This document shows positions 21,715 through 32,051 of a DNA stretch of 64,000 bases, in pieces. The translations under genes and the position numbers were made by a program. How positions within the stretch are numbered: position 1 is the first letter of the stretch; each line of letters opens with the position of its first letter. The notes under the pieces were generated by a model. That model saw only the letters and a list, made by a program, of their open reading frames with translations. It had not been told where the DNA came from and made no database searches. This DNA is from Cyanidiococcus yangmingshanensis (lineage: Eukaryota; Rhodophyta; Bangiophyceae; Cyanidiales; Cyanidiaceae): the NCBI GenBank assembly GCA_013995675.1, contig VWRR01000005.1:1-64000 (forward strand), in the 5' to 3' direction.

Positions 21715-22353
21715 ATGCGTCACAACAACGCGATCCCAGCGAATCGCTTTCGAAAGCACTGGCAAGAACGTATTCGTACGTGGTTCGACCAACCGGGTCG
21801 GAAGAAACGACGAAGGTTGGCGCGAACGCACAAAGCAGAGCGTCTAGGCAAGCGTCCGGTAGCTGGTCTACTGCGTCCTGTGGTGCACTGTCAGACTCAG
21901 CGTTACAACTGGCGCCTTCGATGCGGTCGAGGGTTTACTTTGGAGGAACTCCGTGCTGCGAAAATATCCCCGAAATTTGCACCGACGATAGGAATTGCCG
22001 TTGATCATCGCCGCAGAAACCGGAGCGAGGAGTCTCTGGAAGCGAACGTGACCCGACTGAAGGAGTACATGTCTCGACTGGTAGTATTCCCGCGGAAGAG
22101 GAGCCGCCTGCGAAATGGTGACGAGGTCGATCCGAGCATCTTGGCGCAGGCAACGCAGCTCAAGGACAAAGAGATCATTCCCATCCAAAAGAGAAGCAGT
22201 GTCATGGTAGGTGCTCGAGCGATCACTAGCGAGGAGCGAGATTTCCAGGCGTATCGTGAGCTGCGCAAGCTACGGACCCTGAAGCGCTATGAGGGCATCC
22301 GCAAGAAGCGCGCCATGGAGAAAGCGTCACAGGAGGAGGATAAGAAGAAATGA
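21715..22353 (+). CDS. RPL13: 60S ribosomal protein L13 (eL13)
   Basis: This 212-residue basic protein starts MRHNNAIPANRFRKHWQ and continues with TWFDQPGRKKRRR, the family signature (asparagine-rich start, then H-F-x-K-x-W and N-Q-P-x-R-K-x-R-R). FTLEELRAAKISPKFAPTIG and the DHRRRNRS segment are also typical. The length matches eL13 in other eukaryotes. The protein sits on the 60S subunit and contacts 28S rRNA through its basic N-terminus. The ATG at 21715 gives the exact conserved start, so earlier open codons are not used. It converges on the uS9 gene about 450 bp away. Confidence 0.95.
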   Translation: MRHNNAIPANRFRKHWQERIRTWFDQPGRKKRRRLARTHKAERLGKRPVAGLLRPVVHCQTQRYNWRLRCGRGFTLEELRAAKISPKFAPTIGIAVDHRRRNRSEESLEANVTRLKEYMSRLVVFPRKRSRLRNGDEVDPSILAQATQLKDKEIIPIQKRSSVMVGARAITSEERDFQAYRELRKLRTLKRYEGIRKKRAMEKASQEEDKKK

Positions 22354-22803
22354 TGAATCATTGTGGGAGGGCGCTATGCTTCATGTTCATTGCTGGCATG
22401 GATATTGGCGGATCGCTTTTACGTTCGTGAGCATATTCGTAACGTGTTTCGAGTTTTGGCGTGTCCCGCAGTAGATCATAAACAGCGATTGTCCGCCTTG
22501 AGCTGCTGGACAATTGAACAAGTAAATGAAGCCAGTGTATGAACATCCATCGCAAGCTCCCGTTAGCGGATTCCGCGACAGCGTGTGTTTACCTGCGCGC
22601 GTGCGGAGTGCTTGTGCACGTAGCAGGCAACCCACGAAACAGACGCCATCACTTTCGAATAAGGTGGCATCATGCGCAGGTGAGACATATCACCAAGCCA
22701 ATACCCGTCCAGAGTTATGCTGGAGCGGCAAACCCATAGAGAACGCAACCGATCACAACACCGCAACCGTATCCAAGACGCGCCTCTGCTTCTACGCTCG
22801 GCC
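22354..22803. other. Intergenic between convergent eL13 and uS9
   Basis: The spacer should contain only the two 3' ends. No RNA gene or repeat is recognised. Confidence 0.5.
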
Positions 22804-23229
22804 TTACCGGTAAGATTTTTGGAATCGTGCCCGGGCTCCACGTCCGCCAAACTTTTTAGGCTCGCAACGGCGCGGATCAGCCACGAGAAGCGAGCGATCA
22901 TAGCTCACCAGGATATCCTTGATCGTTTTCTTGCTCGCTTCGTCCACAAACTTCTGGTAATAGGCTACAATAGCTTTCGATATTGCCTGGCGAATCGCAT
23001 ATATCTGGGCTGTTGTACCACCACCACGCACTTGAACCCGAATATCTACGTTTGCAAACGTCTCCTCACCCAGTAATAGTAAAGGCTCAAAGACCTTTGC
23101 TCGCAATAGCTCAGGCTGCACGAGATCGAGAGGAACCCCGTTCACCTTTACGAGACCTCGTCCCTCCTTGCAGTGCGCAACCGCAACAGCGGTCTTTTTG
23201 CGACCGAATGTCTGCACAGCGTTTACCAT
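22804..23229 (-). CDS. RPS16: 40S ribosomal protein S16 (uS9)
   Basis: The 141-residue protein is collinear with eukaryotic RPS16: it starts [19 protein letters not shown] and has [13 protein letters not shown], then [20 protein letters not shown]. It ends [17 protein letters not shown], the conserved basic tail that reaches into the P site. It is full length with a clear ATG at 23229. It helps position tRNA in the decoding centre of the 40S subunit. It is the cytosolic form, not a plastid or mitochondrial S9. Confidence 0.96.
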   Translation of the reverse strand: MVNAVQTFGRKKTAVAVAHCKEGRGLVKVNGVPLDLVQPELLRAKVFEPLLLLGEETFANVDIRVQVRGGGTTAQIYAIRQAISKAIVAYYQKFVDEASKKTIKDILVSYDRSLLVADPRRCEPKKFGGRGARARFQKSYR

Positions 23230-23983
23230 CCAGTGCGCTCAGCTGGGCAACTGTTCACCAACGGTAACGACCGATATTGTAAAGCCAATACACGTCAAGC
23301 ACGCTCCAGTACGACCGAAGCGTCGGCTGCTGCCAGCGGGCGCGCAGGGCGCCGCCGACACAATCCAAATATCCCCATCGTTGTACATTCGGGGACAGAC
23401 CACGTCGGAGCGAATGGCGCCATCCGTACGCGCAGCACGGAACGCCATCGATGGATCATCGAAATCGACCCGAGGGCGAAGCTGCGCCGCCATCGCGTGC
23501 GCCGGTCTCGGTCGGAGACTTGGTTGCGGATTCATCCGCAATGGGTGCCCTCTCAAGTAAAGCTTCCCACCATGTGGCGCTCGCTCCAGTCCAGTCACAC
23601 AGTGAGCGCAATAGAATGTTTGGTTTCGAGTCTGGATATAGGTGATCGACTCGAGCTCGCCTTATTCCGAAAATGTGCACGCTTCCGCGTTCCGTGCTCT
23701 CGTCGAGGCTTCGGCCATGAACCTCGCATTGCTGACGCCGGGGAATCAGGCATCCTCACAGATGATCCTGTCCATTGATGCGCTATGGCAAAAGATTCTG
23801 GTCTGGAGGCTTGAATCATTTGTGAGCGGTGCACTGGCAACATCTGCATCGCCCTCGCCTCTGGTAGATCCGTGGTGGCTCGAGCCAGCGCGGCGGGAGC
23901 GGGCGATCGTCGACATCTCCGCAGCCCTGAACAGAAGGTATGGCTTGAGGGTTTCGCTTGCGGACTCTCTCAAAGCAGTAACC
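23230..23983. other. Shared upstream region of RPS16 (-) and RPB11 (+)
   Basis: The two genes diverge across about 750 bp. The frame of RPB11 stays open back to 23642, with a possible earlier ATG at 23717 giving 89 extra residues. That stretch looks fairly protein-like (ILVWRLESFV, DPWWLEPARRERAI) but has no counterpart in RPB11 that I know of, so its status is open. Minus-strand frames here match nothing recognised. Confidence 0.4.
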
Positions 23984-24385
23984 ATGGCAGACGATAACTT
24001 GCCGGATCGCTTCGAAGCGATTGTGCTTCCAGAAGGTGTCAGAAAGCTCCAGTACGAGGTGGATACCAGAATCCCGAACTGCGCGAGTTTTACCATTGAA
24101 CGAGAAGATCATACGTTGGCAAACGCGCTTCGTGCACAGCTGCTTCGGGACCGAGACGTGCTCTTTGCGGCGTACCGCGTTCCTCATCCGCTGGAGCACC
24201 ACATAATTCTCAAAGTGCAGACCCGCCGGGCAGACTATACACCTTTAGAGGCTCTGTGTGCAGCGTTGGCTGCCCTGAAAAATGAGGTTCACGTGCTCGA
24301 GGATGAGTTTGCGAACGAGCTGCAGAACTGGGCTGCGGTGCGTCAAGCAGGGGTAGCGACCTCAGCAGCGACTTGGCGTCCATAG
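23984..24385 (+). CDS. RPB11: RNA polymerase II subunit RPB11
   Basis: The 133-residue protein follows RPB11/POLR2J from end to end: FEAIVLPEGVRKLQYEVDT, then FTIEREDHTLANALRAQLL, then VLFAAYRVPHPLEHHIILKV and a long C-terminal helix with LEDEFANELQNW. EDHTLAN and VPHPLEH are the diagnostic motifs and separate it from the related RPC19/AC19. RPB11 pairs with RPB3 to seed Pol II assembly, as the bacterial alpha dimer does. The ATG at 23984 sits in ACCATGG and gives the usual length. An in-frame ATG at 23717 would add 89 residues and cannot be excluded. A short tail after the helix is extra relative to the human protein. Confidence 0.92.
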   Translation: MADDNLPDRFEAIVLPEGVRKLQYEVDTRIPNCASFTIEREDHTLANALRAQLLRDRDVLFAAYRVPHPLEHHIILKVQTRRADYTPLEALCAALAALKNEVHVLEDEFANELQNWAAVRQAGVATSAATWRP

Positions 24386-25822
24386 AACGAAACTCGATGC
24401 TATGGGGTTCCCTGCGAGCGCGTTCCCCGGAGACGGCGCTGCTGATCGAGCTCTATAGACAATGTCTCCGTGATGCGCACTGGAGCGTTCGCGTCGTTAT
24501 CATGGAGACGTCAGCGGTAGAAGATGTATCGTGTGTGGCTGATCCTTCCCGGAGATATGGCGCTGCTGACTGTGTTCAGGCCTTGATCGCGACGAGTCGT
24601 TCAGACCCGCCATTAGCATTAGATGCTCAGCTTGAGCGGAGATGTCTCCATCGCTTAGGACGTGTTCGGATCCATCCGGGAGCGATGTCGCCACCAGCAA
24701 GCGAGTGCCACGCGCGAAAGACACCAACTAGACCTCATAAGACAGAGGCCGATGGTTGGTCATGGACCATGCTGCATAGTCGTGATCGGGAGCATGGAGC
24801 GCTCAGGGGCATAATCTGATTTTCCTCAAGACAACGACATTTCGATGACGGACGAAGAGTTCCGTTGCTGGCTGGGGTGCGCCCCGGGACCAACGCACAT
24901 CAGCAGCATTACTTTAGGTTATGAACGATGCGGCTTCGACGCCCGGTTGTAGAGAGCAGTGTACATGAATCTCGACGAGTATCCGGATGTGCAAAGCGTA
25001 TCGCGTCGAAGGCCCAGCACCTAACGGCGAGTACTGCCATGTCCGCGCTTGCTGGATGACGACTCGCGAGGCTCTCTACTAGAATCCATCGTGTGGAGTC
25101 TGACGCTCGCTGTCTAGCTCTCATATGTGCTCAGAGAAAATCTCGAGCGCACGACCTCATCAAGCCAGGATTCGAAATCATCTGGCGATGCCCTCACAGT
25201 GCCGACGAGATCGAGCCTCCCGTGACGAAGACATTCAGCGGGACACGCAGGCAACGAGAAGCGCCCTTCGCAGCACCCGATCAATCATTGACGGCCCGCA
25301 CAACGACATGGAAGCGGACGGGACAGTCGTATGAAAAGCCATGGAAACACGCTGCAGATCGAGCCGTGTGCACAAGACAGAAGTACATTCAGACGCCAAA
25401 AAAGTGTCCTGCAAAGCCGCGCTGCAACTTGAGCGGCATTCCGGTGCACTGAACGAGGAACAAACGAACCATCGAGTCCCGCGTCTTTCGCGAAGCGCTT
25501 CTGCCAAAGAACTCGCGACGAGAACTGCACCCTCGTGACCACTGATAGACTGGTCCGGAAAGATGTATGCGCGACCGGCACTATACCGAGCATGTACATT
25601 GCTCCCCAGCGATGCCATGGGTTGGTGCCGTACTCGGCTACTGTGGTCGAAAAGATGACGTTCTTGCGCAGGTCGCGACACCAGATGCGACCCTCAAGCC
25701 TGAGACTTGGTCGCTTTATTCCATTCGATGTGGTGAGTATTGCGGCCGAATTATGAACGAGTGTTCGGAGGGGCAGCTCCGGTGCATGAACTTTTCATCT
25801 GGTGCTCGTTTTACAACAATTA
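24386..25822. other. 1.4 kb intergenic, no supported gene
   Basis: It lies between RPB11 and the 3' end of UTP5. Several frames of 100-150 codons are open, but none has a recognised motif or a consistent start. No tRNA-like T-arm is seen. Confidence 0.5.
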
Positions 25823-28800
25823 TCAAGCGGTTGATTCGTCAGTGCTCGGCGTCTCATCCGATTCACTCGTCGTTGTCGAAGAAGCAGTCGTGGTGGAAGA
25901 CCGCGTGGATTCCTCGTCTCTGGCAAGCGTCTCGTCAACCACATGAGCAGGCGCCCTGGACGATGCTTCTCGACCGCGACGGGTCGAACTGAACTTGGCG
26001 GACGGGCGCGGGGTCGTAGACGTCTGGGACTGCGCAAACGCCAGCAATAGTTCGAGTCGGCCCTCAAGACGCACAAGCGCCTCCCTCAAACGCTGCTGCT
26101 CTTCGATAGCGTGATACAGGGCGTGCATCGCCTCACGAACACTACGCAGACCAGATGATGGTTGCACCAGAGGAGTATCGCGCTGACTCAGCAGAAACGA
26201 TGCGTTACAAAGAATAAGCGCGCGGAGCCAGCGTGAGAGCGCCGGTGTACGCACAGAACGAGAGCAGAAACGCTCCACCAGGACACAGAATAAGGGAAGA
26301 ACAACCCGCGCGGGGAGTCTACGAACTGTCCGCGAGACGCCTCCAATAGTGTGCACAGCCGCAAGTGCCTTGTCTAGCAGTTGTGCGTCATTAGCATCCA
26401 ATGCCTGCACGATAAAGGTCGCAACGGACTGGACAGGTACCGGAGCTTGACGGGAGAGCTCACCCGTACGGTCGACATCAGAGGAAGACCCATCCTGTTG
26501 CTGCAAACGCAATAGTCGCTCGCCCAGAGTTAGCAACTCGGGCCCTTGGTCCACGCTTCCAGAAGCACCGGCCACGCTTGATGTCGTTGCAGACTTGATT
26601 GACAACTCAAAATCGCTTTGGTGCAATCTCCCATCGAATGCTTCCTTGTATGGTGCTTTGCTTTCCCGGGCTTTGCTTTGTGTGCGGATCCACTCTCTGT
26701 CGGTTGCTGCAGGTGCCTCCACTCCGAGTGTCACGTCCGCCGAGTGGCCATCCAGCACACGATGGATATGGTCGGGTTCGTCGGCTGCTTGTAGGTTCGT
26801 GCTCTTTGGGGAGGCAGGGGGTATCGAAGCCACTGGCAAGTGCGCGTATCCGAGCACTTTCGAATACTGTTCGTGAGCGCTACCGTTCATTCGGGATTCG
26901 CTTCGGAGATTATCCACCGAAGAGAGGGGTCTCAATTCTTCATGTTCCATCTCTGTTGCAAGCTTTGCCGGTGCAATCAATTTTGAGGACAGGGACTCCC
27001 CAAGCATAATGATTCGAGATGCGCCAGTCTGAGTTCCCTTCGCTGCCGCTGTCTCGTCGGACCACGTGGAGTCAGGCAGAAACTCAATGTGTGCGTTTCG
27101 GAGACTGCCATAAAAGAGCACAAGCCCAGCTCTTTGCTTTCCGGACTCATCTAAAAACCGAACGAGTGCTGCACTACTCATGCATGGTGCTGGCGGTTGA
27201 ACGATGACGGTCGGTTGCAACACATGGGTGCGTTTTCCTGAAGCATTTCGCGCCTGGTGACCATCACACACCGAAACCTTCTCGTTGATCACAAAGAGCT
27301 GGGCAACTCCGTCCCCGAGCAACGCCAGCAAGTCACATTCATCGTCGTCTTCACTCTGAGCATACGCATCATCGGCGTCTGCAGGGCTCCCCAGATCACC
27401 ACCATTCGATGACAAGTCTGCAACAACCTCGCTCGCGATTCGAAGGGACTCCACACAACGATCCTGATGCCCGTTCGCGACAGAAGTAGCACGCCCATTC
27501 ATCCATGGAATGCGCGGCTGCTCCCGATCAGGGCGCCGTATCGGAAGCAGTTGGGTCACAGAGGCAGGCAGCGCATCACCTGCTTGACAAAGCGCTGTGC
27601 GCCAGGGAGGAATCTCGACAAGATCTTCCAGCTGGGGACGACGATCAGCCCCAAATTCTGAATGGATCCTCCAAAGAGAGATCAAAGAATCGCCCAAAGA
27701 GGCGCTCGCAAGCAACCGACGGTTCAGAAACCCCAAACAGCACACAGGTGACGAATGACCCGTAAACCGCCAGACTCGCTCGGCCTCGATCGTGCTCGCC
27801 TCTTGATTGGCCTCGATCTCGGCACACCAGGACGGAAGCTGGAATGCACTCAAGCATTCACCGGCAGCGACCGCCATGAGTTGTCCATCCGGTGAGACTG
27901 CAATTTGCAGTTTCGCGCACGCATTCAGGTTCCTAATCTGCAGTTTCCGATGTTGTTCCACACCGTCCCATCGGTATCGATTCGTCAAGAAACCGTCGGC
28001 ATCGGTGTACTGCGAGCAGTGCAATCGAATCGCTCGGATCTCCGATCCCCCGCCATGACATGCGGTATAAACATGCTGAATACAGCTCCTCGAACATTTT
28101 ATTTCACGTCGCGAGCTGTGCCCGGATATCGCTATGGCGTCCACACGGCCGACCAAGGTGCAGACATCGCACAGCCGCAACGATCTGGTCGGTGTTGTAC
28201 CTACCTCGTCCACGGCATTCAGGGCACCAGAGACGTCCAGTTCCAGATATCGATCAAGCTCAACGGCAAAGAGGCGTAAGGCCCCGCTCTCGTAGCCCAC
28301 GACAACAACGAGTTCGAGGCACGTCCAAGACCCTGCGCCCTTTCTCGCTTCGACAGAAGCATTCATAGGCGACGCGTTTGTCGGCGAAACTAGCGTTCTC
28401 ACCCCGTTTCGTTGCCGCTTCGTCTGTTCGTCTCGGGTCGAGCGGTCCAAGAAACATCGCATGGCGGTGACGCGCCCCAGGAAATGACCAGTGCCCAGTT
28501 CATTCATGGCCGATATCGAGAGTTCGGTGGACAAGGACGGGTCATCTCGCCACTTGGCCAGAAGTACGCTATCTGGAGACCCCGATAACCCATCACGTTG
28601 ACCGCCCTCTCCAGTAGTCGGCATTCGACTGAGCCCGTAGACAGCGATTCGTCCGTCCGACCAAGCCATACACGTGCAGGCCACAAAACCCATCGGCGAG
28701 GCCGCAACAGGAACCATACCCGCCACCCGGGAAGCTCGTTTGCGCCCATACGCTCGATCTTGAGCAGGTTCTAGCGATGAGGTAACGAAGGGTCCGCAGA

Positions 28801-28993
28801 CGGGAACGATCTGTACAAACTGTCCCTGACGAAGACGATCGTCGGCGCCGTGCCTTCCAACCCGATGAGGCAGCGGAGCCGCGGACACAAAAGCTCCTTT
28901 ACTTCGCCGAGAAACGAGCTTGCCTCCGGATCCTTCCTGCTGCATCAAAGCGGCACCCTTTTTAGAGACTCTCGTCTCAGGTTTTTCTCGCAT
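25823..28993 (-). CDS. UTP5: WDR43/Utp5, t-UTP subcomplex protein of the SSU processome
   Basis: This protein of about 1056 residues is long for the family (human WDR43 is near 680) because of low-complexity inserts. The N-terminal half holds degenerate WD40 repeats, for example CTCMAWSDGRIAVYGL, LQIAVSPDGQLMAVAAGE and VWRFTGHSSPVCCLGFLNRR. The C-terminal Utp12 domain is clear: VATFIVQALDANDAQLLDKA, RRLPARVVLPLFCVLVERF, LSRWLRALILCNASFLLSQ and a final coiled helix LRSVREAMHALYHAIEEQQ followed by LEGRLELLLAF. It ends in a Ser/Thr-rich acidic tail. Utp5 belongs to the t-UTP complex that binds the 5' ETS and links rDNA transcription to processing. The first ATG in frame is at 28993; the frame is open upstream without ATG. 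Other Utp12-domain paralogues (Utp4, Utp12) are less likely, given the domain order and tail. Confidence 0.85.
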   Translation of the reverse strand: MREKPETRVSKKGAALMQQEGSGGKLVSRRSKGAFVSAAPLPHRVGRHGADDRLRQGQFVQIVPVCGPFVTSSLEPAQDRAYGRKRASRVAGMVPVAASPMGFVACTCMAWSDGRIAVYGLSRMPTTGEGGQRDGLSGSPDSVLLAKWRDDPSLSTELSISAMNELGTGHFLGRVTAMRCFLDRSTRDEQTKRQRNGVRTLVSPTNASPMNASVEARKGAGSWTCLELVVVVGYESGALRLFAVELDRYLELDVSGALNAVDEVGTTPTRSLRLCDVCTLVGRVDAIAISGHSSRREIKCSRSCIQHVYTACHGGGSEIRAIRLHCSQYTDADGFLTNRYRWDGVEQHRKLQIRNLNACAKLQIAVSPDGQLMAVAAGECLSAFQLPSWCAEIEANQEASTIEAERVWRFTGHSSPVCCLGFLNRRLLASASLGDSLISLWRIHSEFGADRRPQLEDLVEIPPWRTALCQAGDALPASVTQLLPIRRPDREQPRIPWMNGRATSVANGHQDRCVESLRIASEVVADLSSNGGDLGSPADADDAYAQSEDDDECDLLALLGDGVAQLFVINEKVSVCDGHQARNASGKRTHVLQPTVIVQPPAPCMSSAALVRFLDESGKQRAGLVLFYGSLRNAHIEFLPDSTWSDETAAAKGTQTGASRIIMLGESLSSKLIAPAKLATEMEHEELRPLSSVDNLRSESRMNGSAHEQYSKVLGYAHLPVASIPPASPKSTNLQAADEPDHIHRVLDGHSADVTLGVEAPAATDREWIRTQSKARESKAPYKEAFDGRLHQSDFELSIKSATTSSVAGASGSVDQGPELLTLGERLLRLQQQDGSSSDVDRTGELSRQAPVPVQSVATFIVQALDANDAQLLDKALAAVHTIGGVSRTVRRLPARVVLPLFCVLVERFCSRSVRTPALSRWLRALILCNASFLLSQRDTPLVQPSSGLRSVREAMHALYHAIEEQQRLREALVRLEGRLELLLAFAQSQTSTTPRPSAKFSSTRRGREASSRAPAHVVDETLARDEESTRSSTTTASSTTTSESDETPSTDESTA

Positions 28994-30615
28994 CGTGATC
29001 GCAACCTGGCAACGCCACCCGTGCAAACGCCACCGTCCGATGCTGCTGAGGCGCACCCGAACACTTCGTCCTCTGCGTAAGCCCACAAAGCCACAGAACA
29101 AAAACCTTTGGTTTCTTGAGACTCAAGTACACCAAACCAGGAAACAGCAGTGACCAGAGAACCGCTCAGCGTAGCACACAACAACGTCGTAACACCGATG
29201 TCCCTGAAGCAGCTCTGGCGTCGTAGCCGTCGTCCCTCCTGGCCGTCGGCCGAGACTCGGTGCGCCGCCCAGCCGCCGCAGCAGCCGTCGTCGACGATCT
29301 GCGCCATCGATCGGTCGCCGAGATGCCCGGGGGCCGGCCACGATGGCGCCCCTGGCGGGGGACGACGCGTCGACGACGAACACCATGGCGCGATCGCTGG
29401 TGTTTCGTTCGCAACAAAAGGTTGCGGACGCAGGGATGCCGTACGAGCTGCCGAGGAGCCATGCCGGGCGTCTAGCGGCACAGGCTTGAGACCAGATTCG
29501 ATCAGGTGATGATATCGGGGTGAACCACATGCTTTTTGTTGGGTTGGTTTTCATTGGTGAGCATGCACACCGGAGCGATGTCTCCGGATAGTGTAGCCGA
29601 TGTGCGCGTGGCGCTTCCCGGCCATGCAGAACGAAACGGTGGCTGGTCATGCACTGGTGGCCATGCCCATACAACTTGGATCGTATCGTCTTTCACGCCG
29701 AACATGAGGCAGGCAGGGGCATTGTTCAGGCGCTGACCAGTGTCGATACAACTTGGATCACGCGATATGGAATGCCGTTGAGCTGGGCGAACGCGACGCC
29801 TCCTCGACCGGCTTGTCGGACAAGTCGATCCGATCGATTGACCATGCATCGGGTCAAGTGCGCATGTGCACACGGGATGTTTCATGAAGAATATGGAAAG
29901 TCATATGCCCTGGCATGGCATCGACAAGACGACTGAAGCGAATGCATCGCATCCCGGCTGGAACGATTGGAGACGTTCGGCCACATACGTACCAAGCGTT
30001 TGCTTGATGATCGTTGAGAGCAATCAACGTGAGTCGTGGTGAAGTGCGGGATCCACGGGCATGTGACGCGACGCCTTCATGGTCGGTGCGTGAGGTTACG
30101 CACCCTCCGATGATACCGGAGTCATCGTCCCAAAAAGGCGAAAAAAATGTTTGAGGCAAGACTTATGAATGACCACACCGACGGGTACGCTGTGGTTCGT
30201 AAACTGGACCCAAACCATATCGTGACGTTTCGTAGGCAATAGAGACACAGGAACAGAAGCACTTGACGTTGCGTTTGGCCACTCCATCGACTTCCCTGGC
30301 GAGGCATCACGAGATGCAACCCTTCCTGTGTTCGTAGGGTATTGATGGAAGTCTTTTATCCGATGGGATGTCGATGCTGAGCACCTGCCAACGACTGGAC
30401 AATCAGCGAGCGAGCGCTTACGTAGCGGTGGCAACGCGTGCAGGCGTGTTGGCCTATACAGATCAAACCAGAACAAAATAGATCTAAATGGACAGGATGC
30501 GTCGAGGCAGTCGCCGCGGCTGCGCTGGCCATCATCCCCGCGCGTGCACGCTCGTATCAACTCGCTCTGGTTCGTCGTTTGACTGCGCATACGCAGACGC
30601 TTGTTTCACCAAAAC
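28994..30615. other. 1.6 kb intergenic, no supported gene
   Basis: This is the divergent upstream region between UTP5 and eL34. GC-rich open frames at 29150-29500 run on both strands at once, which suggests composition rather than coding. Nothing else is recognised. Confidence 0.5.
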
Positions 30616-31047
30616 ATGCCTGACAAAAGAATCACGTTGCGGAAGAGGAAACCTTATGCGACAAGATCGAATAAGATTCGCAAAGTCAAAACTCCAGGGG
30701 GCGTACTGACGGTGCACTACCTGAAGAAGCAGGCGAAACCTCCGCGCTGTGGTGACACTGGTGTGAAGTTGAACGGCATGCCGGTGCGAAGGCCCCGTGA
30801 GTATGCTCGGCTCTCCAAGCCCAAAAAGAGTGTGTCTCGAGCATACGGTGGGGCGCTTTGCGGTGCGGCTGTTCGGGACCGAATACAGCGGGCGTTTTTA
30901 ATCGAAGAGGCCAAAATCGTTAAACGAGTGCTTCGGCAGCAGGAGCAGGCTGCTCGACAGACCAAAAAAGCGGCAGAGCGCGAAGGCATCCGCAAGAAAA
31001 AGTCGAAGAAAGGTGGATCAGAAGCCACTGGCGTGAAGAGAAGCTAA
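30616..31047 (+). CDS. RPL34: 60S ribosomal protein L34 (eL34)
   Basis: The 143-residue basic protein has the eL34 layout: ITLRKRKPYATRSNKIRKVK, TPGGVLTVHYLKKQ and RPREYARLSKPKKSVSRAYG. Then come the strongly conserved GGALCGAAVRDRIQRAFLIE and EEAKIVKRVL, and a Lys-rich tail. The two zinc-binding Cys pairs found in many eL34 proteins are mostly missing (KPPRCGDTG keeps one Cys), as in some other lineages. The ATG at 30616 gives the conserved start. The stop lies only 5 bp from the stop of the YHM2-like gene on the other strand, so the two 3' UTRs must overlap. Confidence 0.94.
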   Translation: MPDKRITLRKRKPYATRSNKIRKVKTPGGVLTVHYLKKQAKPPRCGDTGVKLNGMPVRRPREYARLSKPKKSVSRAYGGALCGAAVRDRIQRAFLIEEAKIVKRVLRQQEQAARQTKKAAEREGIRKKKSKKGGSEATGVKRS

Positions 31048-31052
31048 GACTC

Positions 31053-32051
31053 CTAAGTTGGTGTGGGAGAAGACGCCCCTGACTTTGGCTGGAGACGTCG
31101 TGCCTCGCGACGCGCAGCAACGCGCTCTTTGAGCTGGTCACCACCAAATACCATGACGGAAGTCAGGTAAACGCTCAGACCAATGCGCGGTGTTACGCCG
31201 CGATAGAAACCACGGACTCCATTGCGTTGGTAAATCCATTTGGCTACATTCCACATGTTCACTGTTCGGCTTGCTGGCCAGTCGTCCCGCTTCATGGCCG
31301 ACTGCATCTCTACTCGTATCACTTCAATCGGTTGATTCCAACAGGCCAGCGCTCCACCAACGACGCTACTCGCTAGTCGTTCGGATACAGTGAGCGCTCG
31401 CTCGGGGTCATTGCGGCGAAAACACCATTCGGTCGCTCGACTGAGACCAAAGCGGCTGCCCCAGTTCGTGAGCTGTCGCAGCGCGACAGCATTGACTCCC
31501 CGATACATGCCCGCAACACCGTCGCGTTTCAGAATATCACGCGCGACCTGCCAGGTCGAGACATCACTCCCAGGGCCTGTTCGCGCTCGAGTGACCTCCA
31601 CGGTCTTCATGAAGGTGCAGAACCCCATGGTGGTGTACGCTTGACAGACGCCACCGGCCATGCCACCTACGGCAGCCGCCCAGCCAGGCGATAGACCGAT
31701 AAGGTTCTGTGCGTAGAACGTTGTTTCCGACTGCGTCAGTAGCAAGACGGCACCTTTCGTGGCTGCCTCGATCCAGGCCCAAGGGATAAGGCCAGTCCAG
31801 AACGCAGCCAGGCCACCACGAGCGTGCAGCTTCCGGAACGCATCGAACAACGAATCGGTTCGGTTTGCTGCCAGATGGGTCTTGATCACCTCAAAAGGCT
31901 GTCCGAGCGTCGTGACTTCGAAAAGCTGCAGCGCGGCGCCAAGGCCCAAGTTCGTCCAGTCGATCGGTTTGCGAACTGGTCTCTTGGCCTGCAGTGTGAC
32001 AGCATCTGCGTCCGTCGCTTGAACCGACCGCAGCGTACCTAGTTCGGGCAT
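31053..32051 (-). CDS. YHM2: Mitochondrial citrate/2-oxoglutarate carrier, YHM2 type
   Basis: This is a 332-residue mitochondrial carrier family protein. It follows yeast Yhm2 closely: LFEVTTLGQPFEVIKTHLAA, TGLIPWAWIEAATKGAVLL, AYTTMGFCTFMKTVEVTRAR, RGVNAVALRQLTNWGSRFG, ACWNQPIEVIRVEMQS and YRGVTPRIGLSVYLTSVMVF. The second repeat lacks the usual P-x-D/E-x-x-K/R signature, a family-specific feature. Yhm2 exchanges citrate for oxoglutarate across the inner mitochondrial membrane and supports NADPH balance; a link to mtDNA maintenance has also been reported. The ATG at 32051 is the first in frame. Its N-terminal 35 residues are non-conserved. Convergent with eL34. Confidence 0.92.
   Translation of the reverse strand: MPELGTLRSVQATDADAVTLQAKRPVRKPIDWTNLGLGAALQLFEVTTLGQPFEVIKTHLAANRTDSLFDAFRKLHARGGLAAFWTGLIPWAWIEAATKGAVLLLTQSETTFYAQNLIGLSPGWAAAVGGMAGGVCQAYTTMGFCTFMKTVEVTRARTGPGSDVSTWQVARDILKRDGVAGMYRGVNAVALRQLTNWGSRFGLSRATEWCFRRNDPERALTVSERLASSVVGGALACWNQPIEVIRVEMQSAMKRDDWPASRTVNMWNVAKWIYQRNGVRGFYRGVTPRIGLSVYLTSVMVFGGDQLKERVAARREARRLQPKSGASSPTPT

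Noticed and set aside
29150-29509. GC-rich frames before UTP5 on both strands
   Set aside because: Four frames are open together, a composition effect, and none has a motif.
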